Assembly: GCA_033297075.1 (NCBI GenBank)
Contig: MU858065.1
Span: 124,001 to 188,000, forward strand
Direction of reading: 5' to 3'
DNA length: 64,000 bases
DNA from: Rhypophila decipiens
Taxonomy: Eukaryota > Ascomycota > Sordariomycetes > Sordariales > Naviculisporaceae
Below, piece after piece: positions 46,301-57,974 of this stretch (its first letter is position 1; each line of letters begins with the position of its first letter). A program made the translations under genes and the position numbers. The notes below the pieces were generated by a model. It was given only the letters and a program-made list of their open reading frames with translations. It did not search any database and was not told the DNA's origin.

Positions 46301-49300
46301 TCTACCTCGGTGGGTGAGATGCCTTTCTGGTAATCCTGTGACAACCCCTAAGACTCCGGAGATGTCTCCAGAGCCGCAAGCGGTCGAGACAAAACGCAGT
46401 AACAATGACGAAACCGACCAAGAAACCGTTGATACGAGTCAGGCTAGAAGTGCTGGTTATTCGTCTAGTTTAAGCACAAATTTCGTTGACACTATCGATA
46501 ATTCTATCAACTATGGTCTGCATGATACGAGCTCTGATCTCACTTCTTGCACCCACGGGAGGTCGTTGCCGGTCCATACTTCCAAATATCTTGACGCTAT
46601 TCCGGAGGTCACGGGACAAGCACTCGAAGGCTCGATCCTGGAAGCACAACCGCAGGACGGCGCACAAGATGCGCAGAACCAGGGATTATATGACACCAAG
46701 ACAGACTATTCACCCTCAGAAACTTCCGCGCGCCCGCGCCCGCAGAACGACAGCTATGTGACCGATATGGCCAGTGAAGTGTTCGGTGCATTGAATTGTG
46801 ACGGAATGGACAAGGAGATAAACAAGCACATAGCCGAGAGCCTTCCAGTCCTTCTGAGGAGTTTCGCTCAAAAGCTTGGTCATGGAGCGCAAACAAAGCT
46901 GCACCAGGACGTCTCGTACTTCATTCACAAATACCGTTGGTATGTAACTGTCGATGAATCCATCTAACTCACGGGACCCAAGTTGCTAATGTTTCATACA
47001 GGAGGATTCGGGACGCCTTCGAGGACATGCTTCCGATAGAAGACGGCCCGGAAGTCCATCCTCTTAGCTCCGAACGCGCACCGCTAGGGCAATATGCTAT
47101 ACGTCGGATTTTTGATGAACCTGAGTTGGAGTACACTGCAGACGAACAGGAGGATGTGGCCGCTATGGATCATGCCGAAGAGCCTGTACTGCCAGGACTA
47201 GAGTCATTTGGCATCTTGAACCGAGCTGAGAATCGCGAGGAAACAGAAGACGATACCGACGACGACGACGACGACGAGCCAGAGCTAACAAAACCGCAGG
47301 GCCAAGGGTATCGAGAGTTCATCCTCAAGACTCCAGAATACATTTGGCTCTTGGCTTGTTTACGGAACGAATTGATATTAACCCATTCCCATCCCAACAT
47401 GATGGAAGAGATCAGACACAGGATACTTCGTGATCTTCCTTCCACATACAAGATCAGCAGGTCACGGCCGTCCCCAAGATATACAGCAATGTTTCAACTG
47501 AACTGGGACCCCCTCTCTTTCGTGACGGAGCAAGAATATGACCAGAAGCCTGGCCAAGCACTCGAAAAGGCCATCACTATTACTGGATCTGCGAACGACG
47601 CATATGCGGTGACTACCAAGGAGTACCTCTCACAGATATGGCCCGTCAGTGGGAGCCTCGTGATGCAGCTAGTGAACGATGTTGTCAGCGACACCAAAGC
47701 TTTGCGCGCCGCCAGTAAGTTCAACCAGCTACCCCCCGCTTTTGAGCTATAATTTCTCCTAACAATTGACCTTTAGTCGATCTACCGGATGGGACGAATG
47801 TGGAAGCACGTATTGAAGGAGCCAAACTGGTCGTAACTGCAGCTGGACCCGCAGAGTCTATTATCGAGACTTTGCAGCAGTTTGCTTGGATCGGCGCAGC
47901 ACTTCGATCATCATCGTTCGATACAGGAGTCGCAGTGTGCTCACCCTTGATACGAGATATACTGCCAGATGTTTCTGCGGAACCCGACCAGGAGGTATCA
48001 GCACGCATATTGTATGAGGTGGACTTTGAGATCGCTCCACCAACCGCTTACGACAAAACACCATCTTCTGGACAGTGCTGGCAAAACATGTTTCGGAACC
48101 CTGTCAGAGTTATCGGGTACCCAATATTGGCGAAGCACAACTCTGGACTGGGCCTCGAGATGCCGCTTGATATAATGGCAACCCTGGCTGGCTCCGATCG
48201 AGTCGGTCGTTTTGATGGGAAATTATATATCAAGGGGTTTTCTACCATGTTTATTGCCGTAAAGCTGACCCGAGACCTGCTCATCTGGCATTACTGTTAT
48301 AACCGGAATGGGGGAAGAATTTCCCACTTCGACCATGAGCTTCATGGCGTTGACGATATTGATTTAACACATTTGAGTACCGCTCGGCACGTGGTTGGCT
48401 GGTCCGACAAAAGCAGATACTACGCAGGTGAATAACCCTTGTTGAATACGCACCGATGATCTGTCACACTAACGCTCTGTAGGGGCCGCGGACGCGCGGT
48501 ATGATATAAAAGGGTCTGGCCTTCCAGGCCCAAGCGCCAGTTGCCTTCTGGACAAGGTAACAATATCCAGCGGAAGCATCATCAACATCGGGGCATCGTT
48601 TTTAGTTGGCGTTAAGGATACTCCAAAACATCTCACCCGAAAGGCATACATCCCGAAGCTTAGGTCGATTTATACGAAATACGTCGTTCTGTGGGACGAG
48701 GAAGACAAGAGGAGCTGGCTTGTTAATGGCACCAGCGCTTTGCTCCATCTCGTCCAAGCCTCACTCGAGGAGTACAGAAAAGACGATTTCTCGCGGTCAT
48801 TTCTCTGGGATTCTCGGAAGATGCAGGATCCAGTGGAAGATAGATACAAAGCTAATTCCGCCTCCCTTCTGCTGGGAAACCCACATAACTGGGGGATTGA
48901 AATCTATCCCGGCCAGGTCGAGCAGTTCGAGGAGGAGACGAGCCACATCGAGAGGAAGGACACAAATACCAAAGGTGCTGATGCTGCCGAGCTGACCAAG
49001 AAGCGGAAGAAGGGATACTACCTCTTCCAGGACCTGGTAGAACAACACTGCACGGTTCTGGAGCAGATCATGGATCACCAAGAGCAGCGGGCTGGTATGA
49101 ACGGGGTGAATATGAAAGTCAGGATTCGACAGCACTTGGAAGGGTGGGACTTTTTCGAGCCAGCGACTGATTCCAATCCGCGGCCGCGCGTTGCAACTCT
49201 CCGCGCGCTTGCGTATGGCTGGGTCGACTTTATCCACTCGATAGGTGCCATCACTCTCTTTGGGCGTGGTTTGGAGAGCTGATTCAGCCAATTCCATTTC

Positions 49301-50031
49301 AACGGATGTGCCCGGACTGGAGATGCCTCCCGACAAGCCGATATTACCTGGCGGCCAGTACGTTTGACCTGCGAAAGATCATGACCAAGCATGTTGGCAC
49401 GGATACGGATACCACTCGGCCAATTCACAACCTCTTATGGCATTGCCCTAAGGCTCTGGTTGCGGAATGTCCATGCCAAAGACAAGGTCCCCGCCGAATT
49501 CTCCGACAAGTGCTGACAACACTCTCAACACAACACCATGATCCAGTCCAAGTGCTTTACCCTACAAACTCTCGTCATATCCTGCCCGTTCGCGGCCCCA
49601 CAAGCCTCTATGATGGTGGTGCTGTGGTGTTTGGTCACAATTTCACATGGGGCTATCACTGGAAAGCGAAGGGCGATGACCTGGAAATAGGGCATCCTCC
49701 CTCGCCCCAAGTCCTGGGGCCGGAAGGCGGACCCAGCTCTAGCGAAACAAATACGACTACATCTTCAGAACCAGAATCCAGCCGAACCTTTGGCAGCCAG
49801 AGCCCCCAAAGTCGAGAGGGCACTGCGACATCTATGATATCTTCAACATCCTCCGTCGTCCCGACGCCGGCCTCAGCCTCGGTGCCGTCAAGTTCTGTCC
49901 CATTCAAGAATGTGGTTTCCCAATCTACTGGCAATGATTCGGGATCATCCAAAGACACGAGAACAAAGGATACCAGATTTAGAGCTCTTAGACGCGAAAG
50001 CAGGCGTATAAAAAAGAAAGACGATACCTAG
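43349..50031 (+). CDS. NLR-like protein: hydrolase-like domain - NACHT - long C-terminus, with a 3' frameshift
   Basis: A STAND-type innate-recognition protein. Exons are 43349-43419, 43485-43851, 43920-46939, 47002-47714, 47777-48427 and 48483 onward; all phases fit. Residues about 27-300 are an alpha/beta-hydrolase-like domain (ILFVHGFDG, FVAHGLGGLIVKE, VIFLGTPH). The usual nucleophile Ser of GxSxG is Gly here. The NACHT domain follows: P-loop GFPGSGKS (357-364), Walker B IIYIDALDEC (460-469). Then come a helical winged-helix region, low-complexity acidic linkers (a DTDDDDDDEPE run) and a conserved C-terminal module. The frame stops at 49282 after about 1873 aa. Yet the next frame, from about 49272 to 50031, continues with FGELIQPIPFQRMCPDW and SRYYLAASTFDLRKIM, the normal sequel in this family. 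No intron fits, so one base seems lost near 49270-49272. Confidence 0.85.
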
Positions 50032-50389
50032 CCTGTTACAGAATCAAGCAACTGGGAAAATGGATTTGGGACTAAAGTTTGAGTTTCGGGTTCTGTATCG
50101 CAAGACGTGCCAGGGATAGGAACCCGCAGACGGCTTTAGCACGTCTCATCAGAAAATAACCCGAGGGGAGGGCTCGATGTCTCTGCAGCCATTCATAACA
50201 AAATGGAAGGAGGATTAAGGACAAATGCAGGCAAGAAAAAAGCCGCAATTGTAGACATCAAGCCAACCGTTACCCTTGATGAGACGCAAAATGTAACGGT
50301 CACTCGAGTCCTTGCGTGAAGCGCCAGGCTGAATTCGCACGATTGCCCTGGCCCAGCACCGTATGAGTAGCATCCAACCAACCACCGTA
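50032..50389. other. Convergent intergenic region
   Basis: About 360 bases between the 3' ends of the NLR and the first UstYa-like gene; nothing recognised. Confidence 0.5.
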
Positions 50390-51412
50390 TTAACCCTCAA
50401 ACCTCTCCGCATCGCCTTGGTCATTGTATCGAAACCGTTTACTCCAGTCAAACAACGCACCCCAGTCCCGACACTGGTGAACGCTCCCGAATCCATCCAC
50501 ACCTTTTCCCTCAGTCTCGGGCCCGAACGGTTCAAGGTTGTTATCGGCCGTGCACATGATACTCTCCCTCAGGTAGTCGACGCAATGCAATGTATGACTC
50601 TCCTCGAGGTTCGTCTCTGGCTGCTGCTTTGTAAAATCACCTTCGAGTCCTCTGACGGCGCGTTGGAGGGCAACGTGGATTAGGTACTAATCAATACGCG
50701 GGTATAAACAAAACTGGTTAGTCATGATGGCCATGATACTAGCCCATAGCCGTTGGAGTAACTAATTACTAGACTGAGAGAGGAGGGCGTGATTCTGGCA
50801 TGGCACACTTACGAGACAGTGAAGCTGGTGAAAGGCAGCTACACAGAAGCGTCCAGATCCATCCGTCTCCATGTGTTTATATACAAGAGGAACCTCTCCT
50901 GCGTCACGAATCTTGCTCATGGAGACGTATCCCGTTCCGGCTGTGAAAAGAGACAAGGCATTAGATCGTCATCAGCAAAGCGAATTCCATGTTTTCGGCA
51001 ATCATGTCTAGGAGGCAGCACACATACGAGGAAAAAACGACATCCACGCTCTCCGGGTGGAGTTCTCGTCGCCGTCGTCGTCGGGCATGTATAAGCTCGG
51101 CTGCCCCTTGAAGATATGTTGATGACCGCCGAGAGGAGGTATGCTTTGTAAGCCGGGGAGGAGACCACCACCCTTCTGATATGGAGCGGCCCGGGTCGAA
51201 GCTTTTATAACCAGGTCATAAAATGCTACTGTTCCAATGATGGAGATGACGGAACTGGCGAATGAAACGAGGCATAGGACGCGCAGATTTGAGAGGTCAA
51301 GAATGTTGTTGCGACTTGGGTAGTACCAAGAGGTGGTGAGAATGGGTTTGTCGTGACCTTGTTGGGAACCTGCCAGAAAGGGAATCTCGCTCTCTGAGGG
51401 GGTTTCAGACAT
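50390..51412 (-). CDS. UstYa-like oxidase (DUF3328), gene A
   Basis: DUF3328 proteins (UstYa/UstYb in ustiloxin, PhomY in phomopsin) are membrane-anchored oxidases that cross-link or desaturate ribosomal peptides. Exons are 51412-51028, 50940-50813 and 50686-50390, with exact phases; 269 aa. A cytosolic N-tail is followed by one transmembrane helix (about 43-69: VLCLVSFASSVISIIGTVAF). The two metal-site motifs are present: HQLHC (166-170) and HCVDYLR followed by ESIMC (205-216). After these comes the family ending VHQCRDWGALFDW. The HQLHC motif sits just before intron 2, a common intron position in the family. It is convergent with the NLR and lies 1.6 kb from gene B on the same strand. Confidence 0.93.
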
Positions 51413-53056
51413 GGCGATAGTGATGGTCCGTGGACGGTGGCAATGATTATACAATGATCTGGGCGATTTCAGGAAGTGTGACGTGGAATGGAGTGACAAG
51501 AAAGGTCATTGCCTGTCCATGTCTGAAGGAGGGGAAGAAACCAAAGCAGGGATTTTGTAGTGCTCCAAGGGGATCTTTGACCGCCATTCAAGGCGAATAA
51601 TAATACGCGGGAATTGTTTCCACAACATGCCTTTAGGGTTTAGTCGACAAGAGTCATGCCTGCGTATTGAAGAGTATCACAAGCTGTAACTTGGTAATCC
51701 AGATACCTAGAATTGTTTTCCCAGACCGCTCGTTCTCTCTCCCCGAGTCCCCGTACGCCCTTTGCTGTGAGAAGAATGCCATGAAACAGGTATATACTGC
51801 CTATGTTATTGTTCTTGTAAGCGCGGTGCACTGTTCAGTGTAACTTCATGATGCTTTACGACGGTAATGGAGTCCCGGTTGTGTCTCCTCAAGATCGTGA
51901 CGTAACATGGTACTGCGTCACTCCCACCGTCAGCTCACTTCTTTGCCAGATGGACTGAGTGTATTTCTGGTGCAGTGTAACTGGCAGGACCCCGAGATAA
52001 TGCCTTGTATTTTCTTTCTCGAGGCAGCCCTTGTGCAATGTCCATTGCATACTCGGCAGGAACTTGGGCGTATCAACTGCTACCTTCCCCATTGCTCTTT
52101 AATTAGTAGGGAAAATAATTCACCACAGGTTGTGGCCAGAATGGGCCAGGATTGATACCATGGGTTTGCCAGATGCAAGTGTGATTGTTTACGAGGCAGA
52201 GCACCTCAGAGGTGGACCTCTGATCATGTGAACGATGCGTCTTCGACATGGAGACTTTATATGGCAGGTGGGATTCGAAACAAGTGCATCTAGGAGCGCG
52301 CTCAGACGAGATCGACAGTCACATCGGAGCTTGTGCAATCCCAGGAGCACCTATTTATGGAATATCTGCTATTAGTGATATCCTGCATGGCCCGGGTGGG
52401 ATGCCTGCCATGATTCCAAACTTGAATAGTTACTGGGGGAGATCGGTCATACGAGGGGAGTATTACCACTGCATTAATGCATGTCCCTTCATGACGCTTG
52501 GTCATCATGTGTAGTATTATTGTTTATACGCTTGCTAGTTCAACGGCTGTGGTATCTCCGGAAGAGGTTGGCCGGTGCGCGAAGCTGATCGTGGGGGGCA
52601 CCGGGAATAGGGAAGCGGAGCCGGCTTACGTCTACTGCAGGACTTCATCGGAGTAGTATTGTACCTCGAAATTGGCCATTTGATTGGAACAAGAGCCGTA
52701 TACAGAAATACTACCATAGAATGATCAATGGGTCTTGTTTCGGATTTTCTAATTCTTGGGACTAATGCGGGGAGTAGGGCTGACAGTCAGCAGGCAGCTG
52801 CGGACTAATTATTTCAGCACAGTCCTACTCAGAGCATTTTCAGGTGGTGAACTTTAATCAAACGTTTGTATCAAGGTAACATGCATGTGGGCCATAATTA
52901 TCCAGCATGCTCATTCCGGCCAATTACGAACTCGAGTATTATTCTTGTGATTATGCATGTATCCCGGTTCTTTCAATTGGCAGCATCTCCCTCAAAAAAT
53001 AGGTATGCCGAGGCTTTGTTCAGAAATCCTTCTATTTGACACCAATAATGGCAGCC
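51413..53056. other. Intergenic between the two UstYa-like genes
   Basis: 1.6 kb. An 88-codon ATG frame at 52248-52514 has no motif or intron support. No other gene seen. Confidence 0.45.
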
Positions 53057-54336
53057 TCAAGGCGGTCGTGGCCAGACCTTGGACCCTGCGGGCATGGGAT
53101 ATCCCGTCGCCGGGACCGGAGGCACGACATGATCCTCTATCCAGCTCTCAACGCTATCGAGATCACGGCACTTGTGAACCGTGTTGAAGTTTGCAAATGG
53201 GTCTCTAATATTCTCGACCCAGTGGTGGGGGATCACCCCCAGATCAGCATTGCACATAATCACCTGCCGGAGCATCTCGAAGCAGTGACCTGGATTCGAT
53301 GGTCAGAACCACGCTTTGTTCCAGAAATGGTTATGACACGGAGAATGCCAGTGGTCGAGAAACTTACTAATGTGCACTTTGATGGTTATGGGATTGTCAT
53401 TGAGCCAGTCGGCCCACATCTTGTTCTCTGGCTTCTCATAGTATTCGCGATGGTAGGCTTGGCGGATGACGTTGAGGCACTTGCTCCGGAGCCTGTGGTT
53501 AGCATGAACTCAGGGTTAGGGTTGTAGCCCGGGCATACGTACATGCATCTGATGGCTAACCTCAAGGAAACCAATGTAGCCACCACCAAATTCCGGCGTG
53601 AACTTGGCCGAGCCTTCCAAGTCCATCCCCATCTCGGCAAACTCTTGTTCCGAAAAGCTGGCGTATTTTACTGAGCGACAAGTTAGTCAAGCACAGAGTG
53701 GTAGAGTTTCTTGGGGCTCGACGAACCAAACTTACCGAAACCCCATTTGTTCCAGTTGCGATCCATCTGCTCGTTGGGATCTCCCCAGTGGCCACTGAAC
53801 TCGGAGTTTTTGCCAAGTGTGCCTGCGGACTTTTTAGTCGGGCGGATTCGAAAAGAAAAGACAGCTGATGATGGAAAATCAACATACCATTGAACTTGAC
53901 GTCATGGAGTTTGTTGCTGACTTGATTCATGACGGTTGCTAATGTTTTTTCAAATGTTAGGAATAATAGAACCAACGAGAGTTTATTTTTCGCAAACGAG
54001 ACAAAACGTACAATATTTCGAGGTGTGCCTCATGCATTTGGCATCCACGTCTAGGGACGGCCAGCTTCTTCCTAGCAGAAACCCGCTCAGAATACCAAGA
54101 GACAGGAAGGAGAAGACGGCAACCGCCATGTGCAAGTAGCCAAATCCTCGTCGCAGACGAAGAACTGGGTAGCCGCCAGAAAGCATCGCCTGGGCCTCCT
54201 CTTCCTGGCCGTCCAGGGTGTCTTGATCGGAGCTGCATCCTCGTTGGGTCTTTTCTGGATCGGAAACAGGCATAGCTGAGTATGACTGGGACCAGCGACC
54301 GGGTAGGGCTTTGATGACTTGGTCCAGGGGCTTCAT
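53057..54336 (-). CDS. UstYa-like oxidase (DUF3328), gene B
   Basis: Six exons: 54336-54012, 53938-53888, 53822-53736, 53670-53543, 53479-53368 and 53289-53057; 311 aa with all phases exact. One transmembrane helix (about 66-88: FGYLHMAVAVFSFLSLGILS) follows a long acidic N-tail. The catalytic motifs are complete: HQMHC (194-198), reassembled across the fourth intron, and SHCFEMLRQVIMC (235-247). The ending VHKCRDLDSVESWIED is typical. The fifth exon needs the acceptor GGAGCAAG rather than the earlier CACAG, which would shift the frame; only this choice restores HQMHC. It is transcribed away from the peptide precursor gene across a 0.8-kb shared upstream region. Gene B is diverged from gene A, as in pathways that use two different UstY enzymes. 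Confidence 0.93.
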
Positions 54337-55127
54337 TTCAACTCAGTAGTGATGAAGTCCAACATGAACAGGCTGAGAATGAGATTCGAGGAGAGGGGGA
54401 GAGTTGGCGAAATAGTCTCCCTTGAAATGGGTGAACAAACCGGGGTTAGCTAGAAGGGCGGCATATAATAATCCAGTGGATATACCCCGCGAGGGTTCCC
54501 CTCACAGACATTGCCAAAAGGGGCAGCTATGAAGGTCGATGGAGAATCACATTTACGGATTCCAGACCGCTCGTATGCGAGAGTTGAACATCTCTTCTCA
54601 TGCTCGTTCATCCTGCAGGTTGATGACAGCCGAGGGTTGGACAGGACCTCGAGTACTACTCTGAGTAATGTAACAGTCAGTAGGTAGAACAACATGGAGG
54701 GTGGAGTAATGAACATTATGGAAAATGCAGATGGGTACCTAGAGACGTCAATTAGGACAGGCCATCGTATACCGTGTCACCGAATTGAATTGCTTTCAGG
54801 CTGAGGTTTACCTGCCGCTTTTTTCTCAAGTCTCCCCCTGGGCCCTTAGGCGGCGAGGACCAAATGTGGACCGATATTTTGGCTGTATCTGTCTGTATCC
54901 ACGAGTTCAAAGTGTGAGACAACTTGATCTGATGTGCAATTCGCATTGACGCTGGCAGATGTGATTCGAGTTTGCAAACATAAATACTGGTAGCTGCCGA
55001 GACCAAGACCCAGCATCAGGCCAGCCACCCTCATACACTTCAAACCTCAGAAGGCCTTCTCCATTCCGCAACATTTTGAGCACTCTTTACAACCAACTTC
55101 CCAAGTCCCAACCCCCAAACCAGCAAA
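54337..55127. promoter_or_regulatory. Divergent promoter region of UstYa-B and the precursor
   Basis: Both sides have a TATA-like element at the usual fungal distance: ATTATTATATG-like sequence about 130 bases before gene B (near 54464-54474, minus strand), and CATAAATAC about 145 bases before the precursor start (near 54979-54987). Shared regulation is inferred from the layout. Confidence 0.5.
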
Positions 55128-55478
55128 ATGGTCAAATTCATCGCAGCTCTCGCTCTTGCCCTGGCAGGTCTCGCCGCCGCCGCTCCTGCTCTGGACCACG
55201 CTGCCGTCAAGCGTACCAATTCCTATCCCAAATATGGCAAAGCCGACGACTACGAAGCAGTCAACAGCAACGAGAGGCGCACCAATTCCTATCCCAAATA
55301 TGGCAAAGCTGAAGACTACGAAGCGGTCAACAGCAATGAGAAGCGCACCAATTCCTATCCTAAATATGGCAAAGCCGAAGACTACGAGGCGGTTAACAAC
55401 GACAAGGAGAAGCGCACCAATTCCTATCCCAAATATGGAAAGGCCGAGGATTATGAGGCAGTCAATGGCAAGGAGTAA
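55128..55478 (+). CDS. Kex2-processed repeat peptide precursor (ustiloxin-type RiPP)
   Basis: 116 aa, one exon. Residues 1 to about 20 are a signal peptide (MVKFIAALALALAGLAAAAP). After the site KR (28-29) come four near-identical repeats separated by RR (50-51), KR (72-73) and KR (95-96), all Kex2 sites. Each repeat begins TNSYPKYGKA(D/E)DYEAVN and ends in a variable acidic spacer (SNE, SNE, NDKE, GKE). The layout is that of the ustiloxin, phomopsin and asperipin precursors: secretory leader, tandem cores, dibasic cleavage. Each repeat has three Tyr (positions 4, 7 and 13), the usual target of UstYa cross-linking. I cannot tell which part is the final core. The repeats are also nearly identical in DNA. 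Two UstYa genes lie beside it. Confidence 0.9.
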   Translation: MVKFIAALALALAGLAAAAPALDHAAVKRTNSYPKYGKADDYEAVNSNERRTNSYPKYGKAEDYEAVNSNEKRTNSYPKYGKAEDYEAVNNDKEKRTNSYPKYGKAEDYEAVNGKE

Positions 55479-56794
55479 ACAGTACCGAAGACATTGTAAC
55501 TAGCTTAGTTCTCGGGGAGGGGGGCAGAGATGCATGCAATTCTTGGAGGAGGAGGAGGAGGTTTTGTGTTTCATAATTATGGATGATGTGCGTGCAAGGT
55601 TGTTAGTTGGGTACCTACCTACTGCTAGTATGATGAGACGGGAGTAGCTCTGAATTTTGGTCGCAGTGGATCTTGTTGAGTACTAGGAGGTTGATTTCCT
55701 TGTTTGGTTTGGCAGGAATAGTATGCAATGCAGACACAGTCGTTTCCGTACAGACATCTGAGCTTATCCCTGTTCTTTGCCAGCGATGATGTGACTCGTA
55801 TTCTAGGCGTTGACTACTATCCCATGTAAAAAGGGGGATGCTTTACCTTACCCTCATGTAAGTTTCAGGGCCCATTGCATGAATCAGCAACAACTCGAAC
55901 GTTACTGATAGGCATACCCGTGTTAAGTCCGTGGTCTTTTCGATCGGGTATATCCCCTAGATTCTAAATTCCCATGCAACATATTCGGCGGGGACCGTAT
56001 ATTTGGTAGTATTGCAAATGGCAGGGTATCCGGCTTGCCAGGTCATGGTTTGTGTGCTCTCAGATCGGTTAAACTTTCAAGTATCGGAATGGCTGTAATG
56101 AGTATAATTCCTCTTTTGATTAATGAACCTCTCGTACCACCTGACGCTAGCTACCTGCCCAAACGGTTAATGACAAAGACTCTTTGTCACTGTGTGAGCG
56201 GAGCTGCATGTCAGCTGCAGGACAGATCAAGTGCTTATCCACGGCACTCGTTTCTTGTGGTGTGCTACCTTGTCCCACTAACGTAATCTTAAAGCTTGAC
56301 CAAGGAGAGACATGGATGTGTCGTACACCCGTAACAAGGCGCTGGGCTGCGTTCACTAATTTCAGCGAGGTGCCGAGGGAAGGTGTCTCCAAGAGTAGCG
56401 GTCTGAAGCTCAACTTCCATAGATCACCAGCCAGTACTGAATACGATGTTATGGGCGACCCGGAATTCTTTGCGACTTGCCGCTCAGCAACCCACATGAT
56501 GTAGTATGCTCGTACTCGTTGTCGGAGGAGACGTTGACATCAAGTTGGTGTTGCATCAAGGGAGGCGACGAGCTGCACCCCAATTAGACTGTGGTGATTA
56601 TTTTGATCGTCCATCGATAACGAGCTTTGTGGTTGTCTGCTCGACGAGCGGGGCAATTGACTTGCTCAGGTTGGGTATTAAGGGAGATCCCACATCTTGT
56701 TACCCTTTTCCCTCTGTCCGAGTATCAAGTAACAGGGTTGTACGCCAATCTACGACTGGCGACTGTTAAGACCGCCTGCTTTGGACTCTCTACG
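55479..56794. other. Intergenic, 1.3 kb
   Basis: It contains a short GGA-rich tract (about 55545-55561) directly after the precursor. A 106-codon frame at 56184-56504 lacks support. No gene called. Confidence 0.45.
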
Positions 56795-57567
56795 ATGGAC
56801 CAGTATGTTGGTCAGTTCATCTGCCCCAGTGAGCAGAGTCTCAAACCATCACTGCTAACATCCATAGAATCTCAGCCACCGTGAAACGATTCCTGCCCAA
56901 GTCCAAGGAAGACGGGTACGCAAACATCAGCACAAACGATCAAGACAACTATTCAGAACCTCCAAGGACCAAAGACTGGCGGCCGTCAACACTCCTCTCG
57001 GCCCTCCTCAAGCTCACAATAATTTCCCTTGCCCTCCACAGTCTGATAAGCCTAAGCATCACCACCATCACAACTTTCTTTCTTGCGGCCTCTCTGCCGC
57101 CATGTTACTGCGGCACCTCCGTATCCGAAGCAGTCTCCCTCAACTGCAAATTCGACTCCCTCTCGACCTCGTGGCTCCCGCCCCACTGTCGCGACGACGA
57201 GCTCACGGCGCTCTTTGAGCGCGCAGGTCCCGGCCCCAACGGAGAATGGACCTACTACAGGACCCAGCCCCACCTCGGCGACAACCTCACGGCCGCGGCA
57301 AAATTCACGGTGGACGAGCTGGCCCTGTTGTCGGAGAAGAGCGAGGCAGAGCGCCAGGTTGTGGCCACGGTCGAGTGGCATGATAAGCACTGCTTCTTTT
57401 TGCTGCTCAAGATGGTCCGGGGCAAGGCGCCGAGGATGGGCTATACGGGGTTTCCCGAGGTCTTGGGGCATGCGGAGCATTGTGCCATGTCCATGGTGCA
57501 GGCCCAGGGCGTTCCGGGGTATTATCCTATTATCGGCGTTGTTCCGGGATTTGGCGATCCTGTTTGA
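56795..57567 (+). CDS. Membrane protein with two HxxHC motifs, possible third peptide-modifying enzyme
   Basis: Exon 1 is 8 nt (56795-56802, ATG GAC CA), followed by a GTATGT donor and CTAAC..CATAG acceptor; exon 2 is 56868-57567; 235 aa. One transmembrane helix (about 46-79) leads to a lumenal domain with CGTSVSEAVSLNCKFD, SWLPPHCRDDEL and then two HxxHC motifs, HDKHC (174-178) and HAEHC (204-208). This belongs to a common fungal family with C-x(9-10)-C-x-F/YD, W-x-P-x-x-C and paired HxxHC, to my knowledge uncharacterised. The topology and the two His/Cys sites recall UstYa, which has HxxHC and HCxxxLR. A role in the pathway is inferred from this similarity and the location. Confidence 0.75.
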
Positions 57568-57974
57568 GATGATTGGATGTAGTTTTAATGGGGGAAGTGA
57601 TCTCTTGCCTAGTTCCAAGTTGGCATACATCTAGATTGTCCACGCAAAGAAGTGAGGAATGATTGACACTGGGTGGACATGCCGTTAATTGTAGTACAGA
57701 TCATTGTTATAACTTGGGTGGGATTGAAGCCTTCGATGCCGTGCCGTGATTACACCTGACGCTCCGTGTAACCCGGTTACTTACCGACCGATGTCCAGTT
57801 TGTCAGCAATCGGTGGGGAAGGTGCTGCTTTTATCCGTACCACCTCAGCTTCCACTCCCACAGTCCCACTGGCAATTCAAGTTCCCTTTCATACCTCATC
57901 AACAACAAAACCCCCAACCCAGCTTTCTCAACACGACACAACACAACACAACCCAGGCAGAAAGGCTCATCACA
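57568..57974. other. Intergenic, upstream of the GNAT gene
   Basis: About 400 bases; the last 100 have CA-rich leader sequence before the GNAT start. No gene seen. Confidence 0.5.
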
